64,000 nucleotides of DNA from CAYJBP01 sp964372025. GTDB taxonomy: Bacteria; Bacillota; Dehalobacteriia; UBA4068. Positions 39,622 through 48,751 of the stretch are shown piece by piece. The notes under the pieces were generated by a model. It searched no databases. It was not told the DNA's origin and saw only the letters and a list, made by a program, of their open reading frames with translations. A program made the position numbers and the translations under genes. The DNA lies in assembly GCA_964372025.1 (NCBI GenBank), contig CAYJPF010000003.1:6378-70377 (forward strand), written 5' to 3'. How positions within the stretch are numbered: the stretch's first letter is position 1; every line of letters starts with the position of its first letter.

Positions 39622-40449
39622 TTACGGTGTGACTGCCGAAGGTTCATAGACAGGCAAGAACTGCTCTGTAAATGCACGCTTTCCAACAGGCGGTGTCTGC
39701 GATACGAAGGTGTACGAAACGGTAGAAACAGGTGATTTCTGGCTGGCCATCGAAGTAAGGTCGCCCGAAACAGCAGCTCTTTGAACTACCCAGTATCTAC
39801 GGTGTTTGGTCTTACCGGCAACAGACTGAACAACACCGAAGAACTCGAGTTTAAACTCGGTAGCACTAAGGATTTCGGCACTCTCAATAGTAGTAACATC
39901 GTCTACCATAGAGAAATACATAATCTCAAAGTTCTTTACGCCATAGCTTGATGCTACCGAAAGAGTCTTGGTGTCTACGTCGTACTTGTACTGACCTTCA
40001 GCAAGTGCTTCCGAGCTATCGCCCATGTCCACAAACATTGTACCCTCGTCATCGGTAAGGTAAATGTAAATGTGTCCTTCGGCGTTAGCTGTGGGGAAGT
40101 TCTCAGTGCCAAAAGTATAAGTGCCAGCTGCGATGGGCTGGATGCTACCCATAACAGGTGCATAAGCCTGACCTTGTACAACCTGACGACCGGCAATTTT
40201 GCCATGGAATATCGGGTCAAACGTACTGAACTCAACAGCAATACTCTCTTGCTCCGACTGGGGAAGAGTGTAGTCCGGGCCATCACCCGAAGGTACTGTT
40301 TCATCTGTACGGGATGTAGTGGGGGTTGACGCTGTTAGAAAGTTCTTGAACGTTTTGAGGTGCTCAAGTTCTACTCCGCCCTCACCAATCGGAGTCATTA
40401 CCATTGTGCCGCCATTAAAGGGGGCGAGGTCTCTGGGTATCATGCTCAT
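39622..40449 (-). CDS. major tail (tube) protein
   Basis: 275 aa after GGGAG. Begins MSMIPRDLAPFNGGTMVMTP and is beta-rich throughout (VEFSTFDPIFHGKIAGRQVV ... SVASSYGVKNFEIMYFS ... VVQSVAGKTKHRRYWVVQ), ending in a possible Ig-like strand set. Position before the G/GT chaperones and a strong terminator after it identify it as the abundant tube protein. Confidence 0.8.
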   Translation of the reverse strand: MSMIPRDLAPFNGGTMVMTPIGEGGVELEHLKTFKNFLTASTPTTSRTDETVPSGDGPDYTLPQSEQESIAVEFSTFDPIFHGKIAGRQVVQGQAYAPVMGSIQPIAAGTYTFGTENFPTANAEGHIYIYLTDDEGTMFVDMGDSSEALAEGQYKYDVDTKTLSVASSYGVKNFEIMYFSMVDDVTTIESAEILSATEFKLEFFGVVQSVAGKTKHRRYWVVQRAAVSGDLTSMASQKSPVSTVSYTFVSQTPPVGKRAFTEQFLPVYEPSAVTP

Positions 40450-40472
40450 AATGTGTGTCTCCCTTCAGTTTG

Positions 40473-40895
40473 TTAGTTTACTTTTCTTATCGGATTAAAT
40501 AAAGTAGCCTCGCAGTAGAACTGCATTGAATATAATAACGTGCCAGCAGGAGAGGTTAGCTTCTTAGGGGCTCGTTTAAGGTTGAGCACGTGTAAGTTGC
40601 CAATATCTCTGTTCTGCAACAACGCTAATATCTGGTCACAAGCGTTAGAAACGGTACCAATTTTCTTTGTATTAGCTGCTACCAAGATTTCGTACACAAC
40701 ACGTGTGCTAATCTCAGAGGCATCAAAATCAGTATCAGCCTTAATGAAGATAGCTTGAGTGGTAAGCGTAATCTCTTCATCAATCATATCATAAAGATAA
40801 ATCTCTTCGGGAATAAAACCTACAGCAAGCAAGTACTCGTCTGTCTCAAGAATGGTCTTGATTTCTCGCATGTCTTCAAATGTTGTTAAAGCCAT
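40473..40895 (-). CDS. tail terminator / minor tail component
   Basis: 140 aa, ATG at 40895 overlapping the preceding stop (TGATG). Alpha/beta fold with RVVYEILVAANTKKIGTVSN and CDQILALLQNRDIGNLHVLN, close to gpU/tail completion proteins by size and place, directly before the tube gene. Confidence 0.65.
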   Translation of the reverse strand: MALTTFEDMREIKTILETDEYLLAVGFIPEEIYLYDMIDEEITLTTQAIFIKADTDFDASEISTRVVYEILVAANTKKIGTVSNACDQILALLQNRDIGNLHVLNLKRAPKKLTSPAGTLLYSMQFYCEATLFNPIRKVN

Positions 40896-41479
40896 CAAGC
40901 ATTCCCCCAGTACTTAGTTGCATTTTTTGAGAGCCACTCTGTAAACTCTTTAGAAATGTAATCAGCAAGCTCACCGTCGTCAAAGTAAATCTTCTCTACG
41001 TCCTGTATACGCATCGTAGGTGTAATGCCCGGACTCCCTATAGGCACACCAGCATGAGTTCCGCTTGAAACTGCACTTCCAAAGATGCTCTTATATGTGC
41101 CACCTTCTCTGCCTACTATTGTATTGCCGGAACGCAATTTATTGAAATACTCAGACTCTTTATAGTCTCCCCATTGCTTGTTGCTCTTGTCACGTCTATC
41201 ACCAGTACCAAAGCTATCCATAATAGCCAAAGCACCAGCTTCTATATACGCAACCGCTCTTTTTTCAAAGGCTTGCACCTCAGCAGGTATTATTTGAAAA
41301 TCATCTGCAGCTTTATTCTTGTCGTAAATGCCGATATCAAATATCCTACCGGCAGGGTTGTGTTGCATCTCAGACATAATGGTCATAGCAATAACGTCGA
41401 GTTTCTTAGACATATACTCAAGCAAGTCCATCATCATCTTATCAATATCAACTGTGATAGTCAAAAGCTTGTTAGACAT
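40895..41479 (-). CDS. HK97 gp10-like head-tail joining/tail component
   Basis: 194 aa. Contains AFEKRAVAYIEAGALAIMDSF and SGTHAGVPIGSPGITPTMRI, like the minor tail/neck proteins next to tail terminators. The start is 7 nt downstream of the stop at 41487. Assignment mainly by order. Confidence 0.6.
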   Translation of the reverse strand: MSNKLLTITVDIDKMMMDLLEYMSKKLDVIAMTIMSEMQHNPAGRIFDIGIYDKNKAADDFQIIPAEVQAFEKRAVAYIEAGALAIMDSFGTGDRRDKSNKQWGDYKESEYFNKLRSGNTIVGREGGTYKSIFGSAVSSGTHAGVPIGSPGITPTMRIQDVEKIYFDDGELADYISKEFTEWLSKNATKYWGNA

Positions 41480-41486
41480 GCTCCAC

Positions 41487-42185
41487 CTATATATCTTTCG
41501 TCAGCTCTATCTTAAGCACTCCAAATACAGCACTCTCGTCAAAGCTGTCTACAAAGGTCTGGTCTATACTCTCTACTTTATAAGATTGATTGCCCCATAT
41601 CGTAGTGTGGTCTGTTTTGCTAACAGGGACAAACTCTTTTCTTAAAACAAAGTTAGATGCGTTTACGGGGTACGCAACAGGAATAATTACATTGATAACA
41701 TTCCTTGGATATCCACCCATTTGTGTAGATTGCTGAGCGGTCATCGTTGTATTTGAGTAAACCAAAACACCTTCGTGTATATTAACAAACACATCTTTAA
41801 GGTCGCCCGTAAGAGGGTCTTCCTCTTTATCTTTATAAGCAACGTCAACCTTTTCGTTACACTCAGCTATATAAATCTCAGTAAGCCTATCTGTGTACGG
41901 AGTTTCGGTAGTAGACATTAAGATATAAGTTTTGCCCGGAACCTCTTCACGCGTAAAGTAATGCCCTCTAAGTTTATCTGCAATAATGCCTTCGGGACAA
42001 AGCATAGTGCCTACAAACTCGTATTCTTTAGCACCGGAGATGTGGCTCTTTGCCATCGTAGTTTCCATTGCAATATAACACTCAATCGAAGCTGAGCCAT
42101 CATACTGCTGTATATAAATCTTCTCGCCAAGCTCTTGAACAGTTTCAATAAGCGATAACGCTATTTCATTCTTATCTATTTCCAT
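41487..42185 (-). CDS. head closure/neck-like protein
   Basis: 232 aa, beta-rich (AKEYEFVGTMLCPEGIIADK ... TYILMSTTETPYTDRLTEIY ... DHTTIWGNQSYKVESIDQTF). The last part resembles stopper/head-closure proteins. Start abuts the stop of the connector gene at 42185. Assignment by order and fold pattern, not by clear homology. Confidence 0.55.
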   Translation of the reverse strand: MEIDKNEIALSLIETVQELGEKIYIQQYDGSASIECYIAMETTMAKSHISGAKEYEFVGTMLCPEGIIADKLRGHYFTREEVPGKTYILMSTTETPYTDRLTEIYIAECNEKVDVAYKDKEEDPLTGDLKDVFVNIHEGVLVYSNTTMTAQQSTQMGGYPRNVINVIIPVAYPVNASNFVLRKEFVPVSKTDHTTIWGNQSYKVESIDQTFVDSFDESAVFGVLKIELTKDI

Positions 42186-42601
42186 TAGGTCACCCTAATT
42201 CCAAAGAAGGTAGTGCTACCCTCGATTAACTGAGACAGCAGACTATCAAGCATATCACTTAGGCTCATAGACGCTTGACTAAACAAGTTGTAATCAGTTG
42301 CGTGATATTCTACGTTTACATCTGCAACTTGCCTGCGCTTAACCTTAGCACTACGAGCATAGCCTTCAAACATGATTGCTGTCTTATAAACGATACACGA
42401 TTGGAATATTTCAAACTTATCTTTATCTTCAAGTTGAAAAGTTTCCCAATTAGTAACGATAGCCTTAATGTCTCGCTCTGCCATAGGAGCTTTCTCAGGC
42501 ATATCTATAAGCATATTAGAAATAGACGCTTCGGATATATTATCCAACAACGCTCTAACACGAGAATGAAAGTTAGTTATCCGCAAATAGTTCCAGCTCA
42601 C
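42185..42601 (-). CDS. head-tail connector (gp6-like)
   Basis: 138 aa, helical: MSWNYLRITNFHSRVRALLD, QSCIVYKTAIMFEGYARSAK, LSDMLDSLLSQLIEGS. Size and position after the capsid block fit the adaptor that binds the portal. Confidence 0.6.
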   Translation of the reverse strand: MSWNYLRITNFHSRVRALLDNISEASISNMLIDMPEKAPMAERDIKAIVTNWETFQLEDKDKFEIFQSCIVYKTAIMFEGYARSAKVKRRQVADVNVEYHATDYNLFSQASMSLSDMLDSLLSQLIEGSTTFFGIRVT

Positions 42602-42628
42602 GTACTATTCCACCTTTCAGCTTATTAC

Positions 42629-42814
42629 CTACATAGTAGCACGATAGTCCATGTTTGTCAAGAGCGGTTCAAGGAAGGTGATGTCGTGTATGCCATACGC
42701 TTCGCATCTTCCGTTTTCAAACTCCACTATTCCCATAACACAACTGTCTACTACTAACCACTGAATAAAAGTAGCAATCTCGTTAGAGCCGTCTATAACG
42801 CACTGTCTATACAT
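42629..42814 (-). CDS. 61-aa hypothetical protein
   Basis: Contains VVDSCVMGIVEFENGRCEAY. It overlaps the 42633 promoter with its last codons. Unknown function. Confidence 0.5.
   Translation of the reverse strand: MYRQCVIDGSNEIATFIQWLVVDSCVMGIVEFENGRCEAYGIHDITFLEPLLTNMDYRATM
42633..42661 (-). promoter_or_regulatory. promoter of the connector/tail genes
   Basis: On the - strand TTGACA (42661-42656), 17-nt spacer ending TATCGTGC, TACTAT (42638-42633). Leader of about 25 nt before the connector gene. Confidence 0.8.
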
Positions 42815-42815
42815 A

Positions 42816-43016
42816 CTAACCTCTCCTGACTTTCAATGAGTTATCTCCACTAAATACTCGTGAAGGCTTATCTGTGGTATAGCCATATCTGACACCGTTA
42901 ATTATTACTTGACCTGAAGTCTGCCTTGCTATAGAATATACTCCTCTTGAACTTTTACTACGCATAGCATCGCGCTCGTAGTCCTTATAAGTATGTTTGG
43001 GCGTTACCCTTGCCAT
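42816..43016 (-). CDS. 66-aa basic protein
   Basis: Starts MARVTPKHTYKDYERDAMRS; basic, with beta strand pattern in the C-terminal half (GQVIINGVRYGY). ATG after AAAGGGTGATGTGA. It lies just behind the capsid block, where small connector or decoration proteins occur. Unknown. Confidence 0.55.
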   Translation of the reverse strand: MARVTPKHTYKDYERDAMRSKSSRGVYSIARQTSGQVIINGVRYGYTTDKPSRVFSGDNSLKVRRG

Positions 43017-43038
43017 TCACATCACCCTTTCTAAGTTG

Positions 43039-43067
43039 AACATAGCACAAAAAACCACAAAAGTCAA
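43039..43067 (-). promoter_or_regulatory. promoter downstream of the capsid terminator
   Basis: On the - strand TTGACT (43067-43062), 17-nt spacer ending TTGTGC, TATGTT (43044-43039) with the TGC extension. Restarts transcription right after the capsid terminator. Confidence 0.7.
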
Positions 43068-43070
43068 TTT

Positions 43071-43100
43071 AAAAAGCCTCCCGGAATTACCCGAGAGGCC
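43071..43100 (-). terminator. intrinsic terminator after the capsid gene
   Basis: On the - strand GCCTCTCGG-GTAATT-CCGGGAGGC then TTTTTAAA. It follows the major capsid gene by 14 nt and is a standard way to boost capsid over neck proteins. Confidence 0.88.
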
Positions 43101-43113
43101 TTGAAAAGGAGGA

Positions 43114-44193
43114 TTACTTCGAGACAAGCTCAGCGACTGAGTACTTATCCAGCTTCTGGAACACAGCGTTCTCAGACATGGTGTAGTAAACAGTTTGGTT
43201 AGTGCTCTCAGTCTTGCTTTCCGAGATAAGCGAACCGCCCTCGACCATTTTGCGAATACCGTTTGCCTTATTAAGCATAAGGATACGGTCTTTCGAACCG
43301 GTGGCCAACGGAAGGTTTCTTACATAGAAGACTCTTGCACCGTTGAGTATCTCTTGCGGGAATGTGAACGCAGCGCCCGGAGCAAATCCGTTAAACTTAT
43401 CATTGTCTGTAAGCAGTTGCAGAAGAGCACTAAAAGCACCCTTTGTGCAGAGATAAGTGTCAGCATTGAGACCTTCAGAAACATCATTGAAGTTGATGCT
43501 TGCAGTGATAAGGTCATTTGCAGTCCAAGTGCCTGCAGTAGTTGTGGTGAACTTAAGGTCAGACGGAATAGCGTTATCGTTGCCATCACCGTTAATCATC
43601 GTGTAGATGACTTCATCAAGGTTCTGCGAACCAAAGCGACGAGCAAGTCTGTTCAGGTGTTCTTGAGCGATGTCTATAGTAATGCGGCGCATAGCTTCGT
43701 AGGTTTGCTTAACACCGATTGCATTTTTATAGACTTTCAGGCTCTTTTCACCTGTTTTGACTTGTACGAACGGAATGTCTGCACCCTCTGCTACGCCCTG
43801 CCACATCATCGCTTTCTTATTGCCATCAGTACCAAAGTCCATATAAGTTCCCTTATAGGAGTCGGAAGGAATGGTGGTCTCTCCTGCGATAAGCGAAGGA
43901 TAGATTATATCCTGCGGATTAGCAGTTCTGATTTCCTGAAGCACTGTGTCGATGTATGCAGGGAACAGGATATCGTTGTTCATTGTGGACTGCGAGTAGT
44001 TGAAGATGTCATACATGTTGCTGTAGCTATCAAAGCCAGCGTTCTCCATGGCAATCTCAACGAGTCTGCGGTCGTCACCGGAAGCACGAATTTCGTCAAC
44101 TTCCTTTTTGTGTACGCTTGCAACAGCGTCATCAAGCTTCATGCCCTTCGTTGCGGAAAGGTCATAAACTTCTTGTGTAAACTTAAAAGCCAT
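43114..44193 (-). CDS. major capsid protein
   Basis: 359 aa, ATG after AAAGGAGATAGAATT. HK97-like by position and pattern: a helical N-terminal part (LDDAVASVHKKEVDEIRASG ... YSQSTMNNDILFPAYIDTVL) then A- and P-domain-like sequence (VKTGEKSLKVYKNAIGVKQT, INGDGNDNAIPSDLK, PLATGSKDRILMLNKANGIR). The gene lies between a decoration-like gene and a strong terminator. Confidence 0.85.
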   Translation of the reverse strand: MAFKFTQEVYDLSATKGMKLDDAVASVHKKEVDEIRASGDDRRLVEIAMENAGFDSYSNMYDIFNYSQSTMNNDILFPAYIDTVLQEIRTANPQDIIYPSLIAGETTIPSDSYKGTYMDFGTDGNKKAMMWQGVAEGADIPFVQVKTGEKSLKVYKNAIGVKQTYEAMRRITIDIAQEHLNRLARRFGSQNLDEVIYTMINGDGNDNAIPSDLKFTTTTAGTWTANDLITASINFNDVSEGLNADTYLCTKGAFSALLQLLTDNDKFNGFAPGAAFTFPQEILNGARVFYVRNLPLATGSKDRILMLNKANGIRKMVEGGSLISESKTESTNQTVYYTMSENAVFQKLDKYSVAELVSK

Positions 44194-44215
44194 AATTCTA
44201 TCTCCTTTCCGTCAA

Positions 44216-44626
44216 TTAGACAATTTGTACGTCAACAAACAGGTCACTTGCAGTAGATGCTTTAGTGACAAAAGCTTTGCTGAACGGAGTGGTTTCGCCA
44301 CCAGCAGCTACTTGACCGTCATTAGTGACGACAAGATTAGATATGCCCTTAGCAAGAGCAACTTTAGCCGGAAGGTTTACTGCGAAGTTGTTGTACTGAA
44401 CACCGACGGTGTTTGCGCCCTCGTAGCTACGGATAACTCCGAAGAAAGCGTCAGTAGCTGCACCAGCAGCAGTTGTGCCAAAACCGACAGTGTTGTTGCC
44501 GGTCAGTGTGACAGCCAGCCCATTCTCGGGGATAGTGGTCATAGCGTCAAGTAGAGCTTTAGTGGTTGTGTCTACATACATCGTTACGATATTGTATGCA
44601 ACATTCATGCTAATTGTTTGAGTCAT
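44216..44626 (-). CDS. capsid decoration/stabilisation-like protein
   Basis: 136 aa, small and beta-rich (MTQTISMNVAYNIVTMYVDT ... GVQYNNFAVNLPAKVALAKG ... LVVTNDGQVAAGG). Resembles DUF2190/gpD-like decoration proteins in size and location between protease and capsid. Confidence 0.7.
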   Translation of the reverse strand: MTQTISMNVAYNIVTMYVDTTTKALLDAMTTIPENGLAVTLTGNNTVGFGTTAAGAATDAFFGVIRSYEGANTVGVQYNNFAVNLPAKVALAKGISNLVVTNDGQVAAGGETTPFSKAFVTKASTASDLFVDVQIV

Positions 44627-44629
44627 GGA

Positions 44630-45937
44630 TTAGTCCTCCTTCTTAGTATTGATAAATCGTTTTCTTTCAGCGGTCTTAGTCTCTGCGGTAGGAACACTGG
44701 CTCTGCCACCTGCATTAAGAGTAGCCTTAGCGTGAGCTTCATAGGTGTTATGCATAGCACACACGTGGTCGTAGTCTTGCAGGGTGTCAAAGGTTTTCTT
44801 AAGGGGCTTTTCGTCAAACGACTCAGCTCCATAAGCTCTTACGCCCATCTCGATAGTTTCTTTGACCTTAGCGTCATAAATCTTATCGAATTGTGCTGCT
44901 TTGCTTGCGTTAAGCTCGTTAAGAGCCTTAGCTTGTGCGTCCTCAATTACCTCGACAGGTGCGTTCTTTCCGGCAACAGCGAAAGCGAGAAGCTGCTCTG
45001 CGGTTATTTCCTCAGTTTCAAGAGCTTCATTGACAGTCTCTGTCTCCAAAATCAAACTACCTTCGGGGAGCGATTGAGGTTCCGGCTCGGGAGTGGGCTC
45101 AGGCTCTGCGACTGCTGTAGCCTCAGTAATCTTAGCAACAAACTCTTCTGCCGTCATGCTTGCAAACTCTTCTTCGGTAATACCGAACTTTTCCTCAAAG
45201 ATTGCATCATACTTCATTTCATCGTCCACCTCGCTTTCACTTTTAATTTCGTTGAACATTTCTTTATATTTATCAACAGCACCGGAGTGACTGAAAATAA
45301 CATCTTGTATCTTTAGACGGTCGCCTGTAAGTGCTGCTGCATACATCTCGTCTTCGATAATCTCGTCAGCAAAGCCCCATTCAAGCACTTCTTTAGGAGT
45401 CATCCAAGTTTCTTCGTCCATCATATCGCGAAGGTCTTCTTCAGAACCCTTAAAGCGTTTCATGTACAGCGCAACCATGTTTTCCTTAATCATATCTAAG
45501 CGGTCTGCAGCCTTGCGCATATCTTCAGACTCACCCATTGCACCGCCCCATGGGTTGTGTATCATGAACATAGCGTTAGAATAAATCCTAATAGTGTCAC
45601 TCGCTAAAGGGATAACAGTGCCCATGCTTGCCGCATAAGATATATCTGAAGTTATCTTGGCACCGGTTCTTTCTTTATAACGCTCAAGTACGTGAAGCAG
45701 TGCAATCCCCGCTTTGCAGGAGCCACCAAAAGTATTGATGAACAAATTCAATTTTTGAACGCTACCAAACGAGTCAAGGGCTTCCAACACGCTCACGGGA
45801 GATACGTCTTCGTCAAACCATCTTTCATCCACAATATCGCCATTGATGTGCAACTCAGCTTCGCCATAGGCGTATTGCTTAGCCATCATATACTCGTTAA
45901 TCTTAACACTCTTAGGTGTTTTGAGTTTCCTCGGCAT
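44630..45937 (-). CDS. ClpP-like prohead protease fused to a scaffold-like domain
   Basis: 435 aa; ATG 45937 preferred over 45943 for spacing from GGAGG. N-terminal ClpP fold (about 10-210): INTFGGSCKAGIALLHVLER, catalytic Ser in DISYAASMG, His in MIHNPWGGAMG. Then an acidic, Pro/Glu-rich linker (PEPTPEPEPQSLPEG, about 280-295) and a helical delta/scaffold-like region. Such fusions both guide capsid assembly and cleave the scaffold. Overlaps the portal gene by 26 nt. Confidence 0.85.
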   Translation of the reverse strand: MPRKLKTPKSVKINEYMMAKQYAYGEAELHINGDIVDERWFDEDVSPVSVLEALDSFGSVQKLNLFINTFGGSCKAGIALLHVLERYKERTGAKITSDISYAASMGTVIPLASDTIRIYSNAMFMIHNPWGGAMGESEDMRKAADRLDMIKENMVALYMKRFKGSEEDLRDMMDEETWMTPKEVLEWGFADEIIEDEMYAAALTGDRLKIQDVIFSHSGAVDKYKEMFNEIKSESEVDDEMKYDAIFEEKFGITEEEFASMTAEEFVAKITEATAVAEPEPTPEPEPQSLPEGSLILETETVNEALETEEITAEQLLAFAVAGKNAPVEVIEDAQAKALNELNASKAAQFDKIYDAKVKETIEMGVRAYGAESFDEKPLKKTFDTLQDYDHVCAMHNTYEAHAKATLNAGGRASVPTAETKTAERKRFINTKKED

Positions 45938-47363
45938 CTGCATTTTCCTCCGTTTCTACAATTTCAGTTGTTTGGGTCGCAGTTGTATTAGTTGCTGTAG
46001 CTTCCGCAGCCGCCAGAGTAGAAAGCGATACTTTCAGGTACTCGTAAATGCCTTCGTCGTTAGTATTGTCGGCCTTATCCGCACCATGCAACACGTTAGC
46101 TGCTTCGTCTTTGGAGATATATCCATACTCTTCACTGCGCCTGTAATACTCTTGCTTCTTAAGCTCTGCGTCCCATTTGTCGATTAGCTTATCCCACTCT
46201 AAAGGAGTAGCCTCGAACTTTGCTACTGCGTTAAAGCCGTGAACTCTACACCACATGTTTGCGATGTACTCATTAGCTCTCTTTAAGTCCTTAGCTGTAG
46301 CTTCTACGCCATCAACAAAAGCTTTAAAGGTCGCAGTACCTAATGCATACGAGCCTGTAGTCTGCCTACCCATTAGGATAGGCTGCAAGCTAAAGCTGTT
46401 GCATATAAGTGGTTCATCTACTTCAAGCCAACCTCGAATATCTATACCGCTACCAGCAAGACCACCCAACGTATCCACTTTCATGTGGTTGAATGTTAGC
46501 AAGTCACTGTCTCGCCCAATTAAAGCGAGTTGCTCTTGAGCTGAGTCGAACGCATTTTCAAGAAGCTCTTGTCTCGAAGCAAAGTCTTTTTTCTCTTCGT
46601 AAGTAGCAGTTTCAAGAATTGCGTTAGCGTCAAGCTCAATATGGTAACGAGGATAACCAATACGGTTAAGTACCGTAGTAGCGTCCAGTATGTGCTGGTA
46701 ATAAGTTGTCATTGCCTGTATCGCAGGTTCAAACTTCAACGTACCTACAGGACTGCCGACAGCAGGCTGATAGGGGAAGTAAACAAAGTTTCCATCATAT
46801 AGGTCAACTCTGCTTCCATCTGTTCGTCTTTGGTAGATAGCATACCGTTGCTCTGCTTCAAGCCATACAAACGTGTCAAAAGTAGCGGGGTCTACTACAG
46901 CAATGTCCGATATCTCTTTCGCATCGTCGCTTACGATTACCTCAAAGGCAAAACCACCTCGAGTGTAAGCACTACGCGCAAGCACGTCCATTATACCGTC
47001 TAATCCGCTACCATTGTTAAAGCCTATCTTCTCACACCAACTTCTAAACGCCGTTTCAGGTCTCTTAGTGCGTCTGCCAGTGCTCGGGTTATAAAATGTA
47101 AAGTTGCCACCACGATTGGTAAAGGTCACATAAACGTTCAAAGCGGTCTTACCGTCAGGCGTTTGTGTAACAATAGTGTCGATAGCGTCAAACTTGTTAT
47201 TAGTAGAAGTGATTTGGGTTAACACATCACTTATCACTTGAGTAGATTGCCTTATATCTCTTCTGTCAGACGGTATTTGAGAAACACGACCGGACACAAG
47301 CTCTACATTCCCATCAGCATCCACTTGTTTTGTTGCACCAAATATAGTGTCGAAAACTCCCAA
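45912..47363 (-). CDS. portal protein
   Basis: 483 aa, initiated at TTG (47363) after GGCGGTGAT. Phage portal signatures: RSWCEKIGFNNGSGLDGIMD, GNFVYFPYQPAVGSPVGTLK, DATTVLNRIGYPRYHIELDA, VDTLGGLAGSGIDIRGW, YEYLKVSL. A low-complexity Ala/Thr/Glu tail. It forms the dodecameric DNA channel at one capsid vertex. Confidence 0.83.
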   Translation of the reverse strand: MGVFDTIFGATKQVDADGNVELVSGRVSQIPSDRRDIRQSTQVISDVLTQITSTNNKFDAIDTIVTQTPDGKTALNVYVTFTNRGGNFTFYNPSTGRRTKRPETAFRSWCEKIGFNNGSGLDGIMDVLARSAYTRGGFAFEVIVSDDAKEISDIAVVDPATFDTFVWLEAEQRYAIYQRRTDGSRVDLYDGNFVYFPYQPAVGSPVGTLKFEPAIQAMTTYYQHILDATTVLNRIGYPRYHIELDANAILETATYEEKKDFASRQELLENAFDSAQEQLALIGRDSDLLTFNHMKVDTLGGLAGSGIDIRGWLEVDEPLICNSFSLQPILMGRQTTGSYALGTATFKAFVDGVEATAKDLKRANEYIANMWCRVHGFNAVAKFEATPLEWDKLIDKWDAELKKQEYYRRSEEYGYISKDEAANVLHGADKADNTNDEGIYEYLKVSLSTLAAAEATATNTTATQTTEIVETEENADAEETQNT

Positions 47364-47403
47364 AAAACATCACCGCCTTTTCTTAATCCAGTTGTTCATC
47401 TCA

Positions 47404-47432
47404 ACTTTAGCACGATTTACACTTCTTGTCAA
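47404..47432 (-). promoter_or_regulatory. promoter of the portal/capsid genes
   Basis: On the - strand TTGACA (47432-47427), 17-nt spacer ending ATCGTGC, TAAAGT (47409-47404). It lies at the 3' end of terL. Fourth promoter with the ATCGTGCTA core. Confidence 0.75.
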
Positions 47433-48751
47433 GCCTTGCGCCTCGCTTTGCTGTTGACACCGGCAACCATCCCTGTATAGTGCGCTTTAAACTCAGGAAC
47501 AGAGCTGTAATCATAGTAAGTAGCATACAACGCTGAAACATAGTCATCATTTGCTTCGTTAGAGTTTGAAAACTTACCGGTCTTCTCTGACTCTGTATAG
47601 TCTTCCATCTGAAAGATAAGAGATTGTATTTCCGTACTACCATCATCGATAACCATAATATCCTCGTTCTGAACTGCCCTTTGTAGGCTTTGAACAAGCA
47701 TACGCTTTTGAGTGCCCTGCTCGCCTATTGGAGTAACATTGCAGCCACGTTTTCGCAACTGCCCCTCAACAAGCATATTACCAAGAGTAAGAACGCAAAT
47801 CTCGGCATTGTTATAAGACTTAGCCCAGAACGCAACCTCGTCAAGCTGGTCATCGTCAATCTTGCCGTACATGTCTATAGCACGAACTATGTTATCAGTA
47901 GACATCTCTCGTATAACAAGCACGGGCATATCTCCACTACTACCGGATGCAGGGTCATAACCAACGCGATACATAGTAGCTACTTTAGGTTTCTGCAAAT
48001 CCTGTATTTCCTTACGAAGCTCTTCTTTAGTCTTGCCAAGGTTGGCCTCATACACATCGTGTACGCACCGCTCCTTGAAATTAGAGAACACAGTGCCACC
48101 GCTCTCTAAAAACTCAGCTCCGAAGTCCTGTCGAGCCTCTTTTCCGTATCTGCGGTACAAGCTTTCCTTGTAGCTAATAACCTCTCCGGTTTTAGTCTTA
48201 ACAGGTTGCTTAAACTCTTTGTCTATCTCGGGGTTCTCCCAACTGGGAAGCTGATAGCTAATCCAGTTACTATCGAAGTTAGGGTGGCTTCTCTGTCCCC
48301 AAGTCCAGATATTATAAAAGAAGTTCTTGCCCAGTGGCGAACTGTTAACAACAAGTCTGCCACCTTTGCCACCGATGCCTCTGCCCGGAGATTTTAGACG
48401 TGCTTCTATGTTTCTCATAACCGTCTTTAAATCTTTAACACGAGCAGCCTCAGTGATTGAACAGAAATCAACGCCGACACCGACAAGGCTTTGAGTATCG
48501 TATGCAGACCTGCACTCAATTACACAACCGCCGATAAGCTCCATCGTTTTAGTACCGTTGGAAATATCTACAATCCACTCTTTGGGGATAAACGCTTTGA
48601 GTTCTCTCCAGTTCTGGTTTATAATACGGTCAATAGGCGCAAGTATCCAACACAGAATACTCGGCACGAGGGTAGGCTGTTCGATATGTCTGTTCTCGTT
48701 AAGCAACTGCATAATATCGAAAATCATCTGCATGTTGGTAGCACGGTCTTT
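47429..48751 (-). CDS. terL: terminase large subunit, exon 2 (ATPase remainder and nuclease)
   Basis: Begins with AAA-GAC (Lys-Asp) that completes the P-loop after intron removal: GARAG + KDRATNMQM. Continues with the ATPase (LVGVGVDFCSITEAARVKDL, LVVNSSPLGKNFFYN) and the RNase-H-like nuclease (VGYDPASG with the first Asp; ANDDYVSALYA with the last). It has no ribosome site of its own at the first in-frame ATG (48733), which supports splicing. Packages DNA into the prohead. Confidence 0.85.
   Translation of the reverse strand, partial: KDRATNMQMIFDIMQLLNENRHIEQPTLVPSILCWILAPIDRIINQNWRELKAFIPKEWIVDISNGTKTMELIGGCVIECRSAYDTQSLVGVGVDFCSITEAARVKDLKTVMRNIEARLKSPGRGIGGKGGRLVVNSSPLGKNFFYNIWTWGQRSHPNFDSNWISYQLPSWENPEIDKEFKQPVKTKTGEVISYKESLYRRYGKEARQDFGAEFLESGGTVFSNFKERCVHDVYEANLGKTKEELRKEIQDLQKPKVATMYRVGYDPASGSSGDMPVLVIREMSTDNIVRAIDMYGKIDDDQLDEVAFWAKSYNNAEICVLTLGNMLVEGQLRKRGCNVTPIGEQGTQKRMLVQSLQRAVQNEDIMVIDDGSTEIQSLIFQMEDYTESEKTGKFSNSNEANDDYVSALYATYYDYSSVPEFKAHYTGMVAGVNSKARRKA

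Noticed and set aside
43195..44256. 353-aa ORF on the + strand
   Set aside because: Antisense to the major capsid gene, no initiation signal, composition rich in Cys, Ser and Arg as in typical shadow frames.
44618..45316. 232-aa ORF on the + strand
   Set aside because: Antisense to the prohead protease-scaffold gene, Leu/Ser/Cys-rich, no ribosome site.
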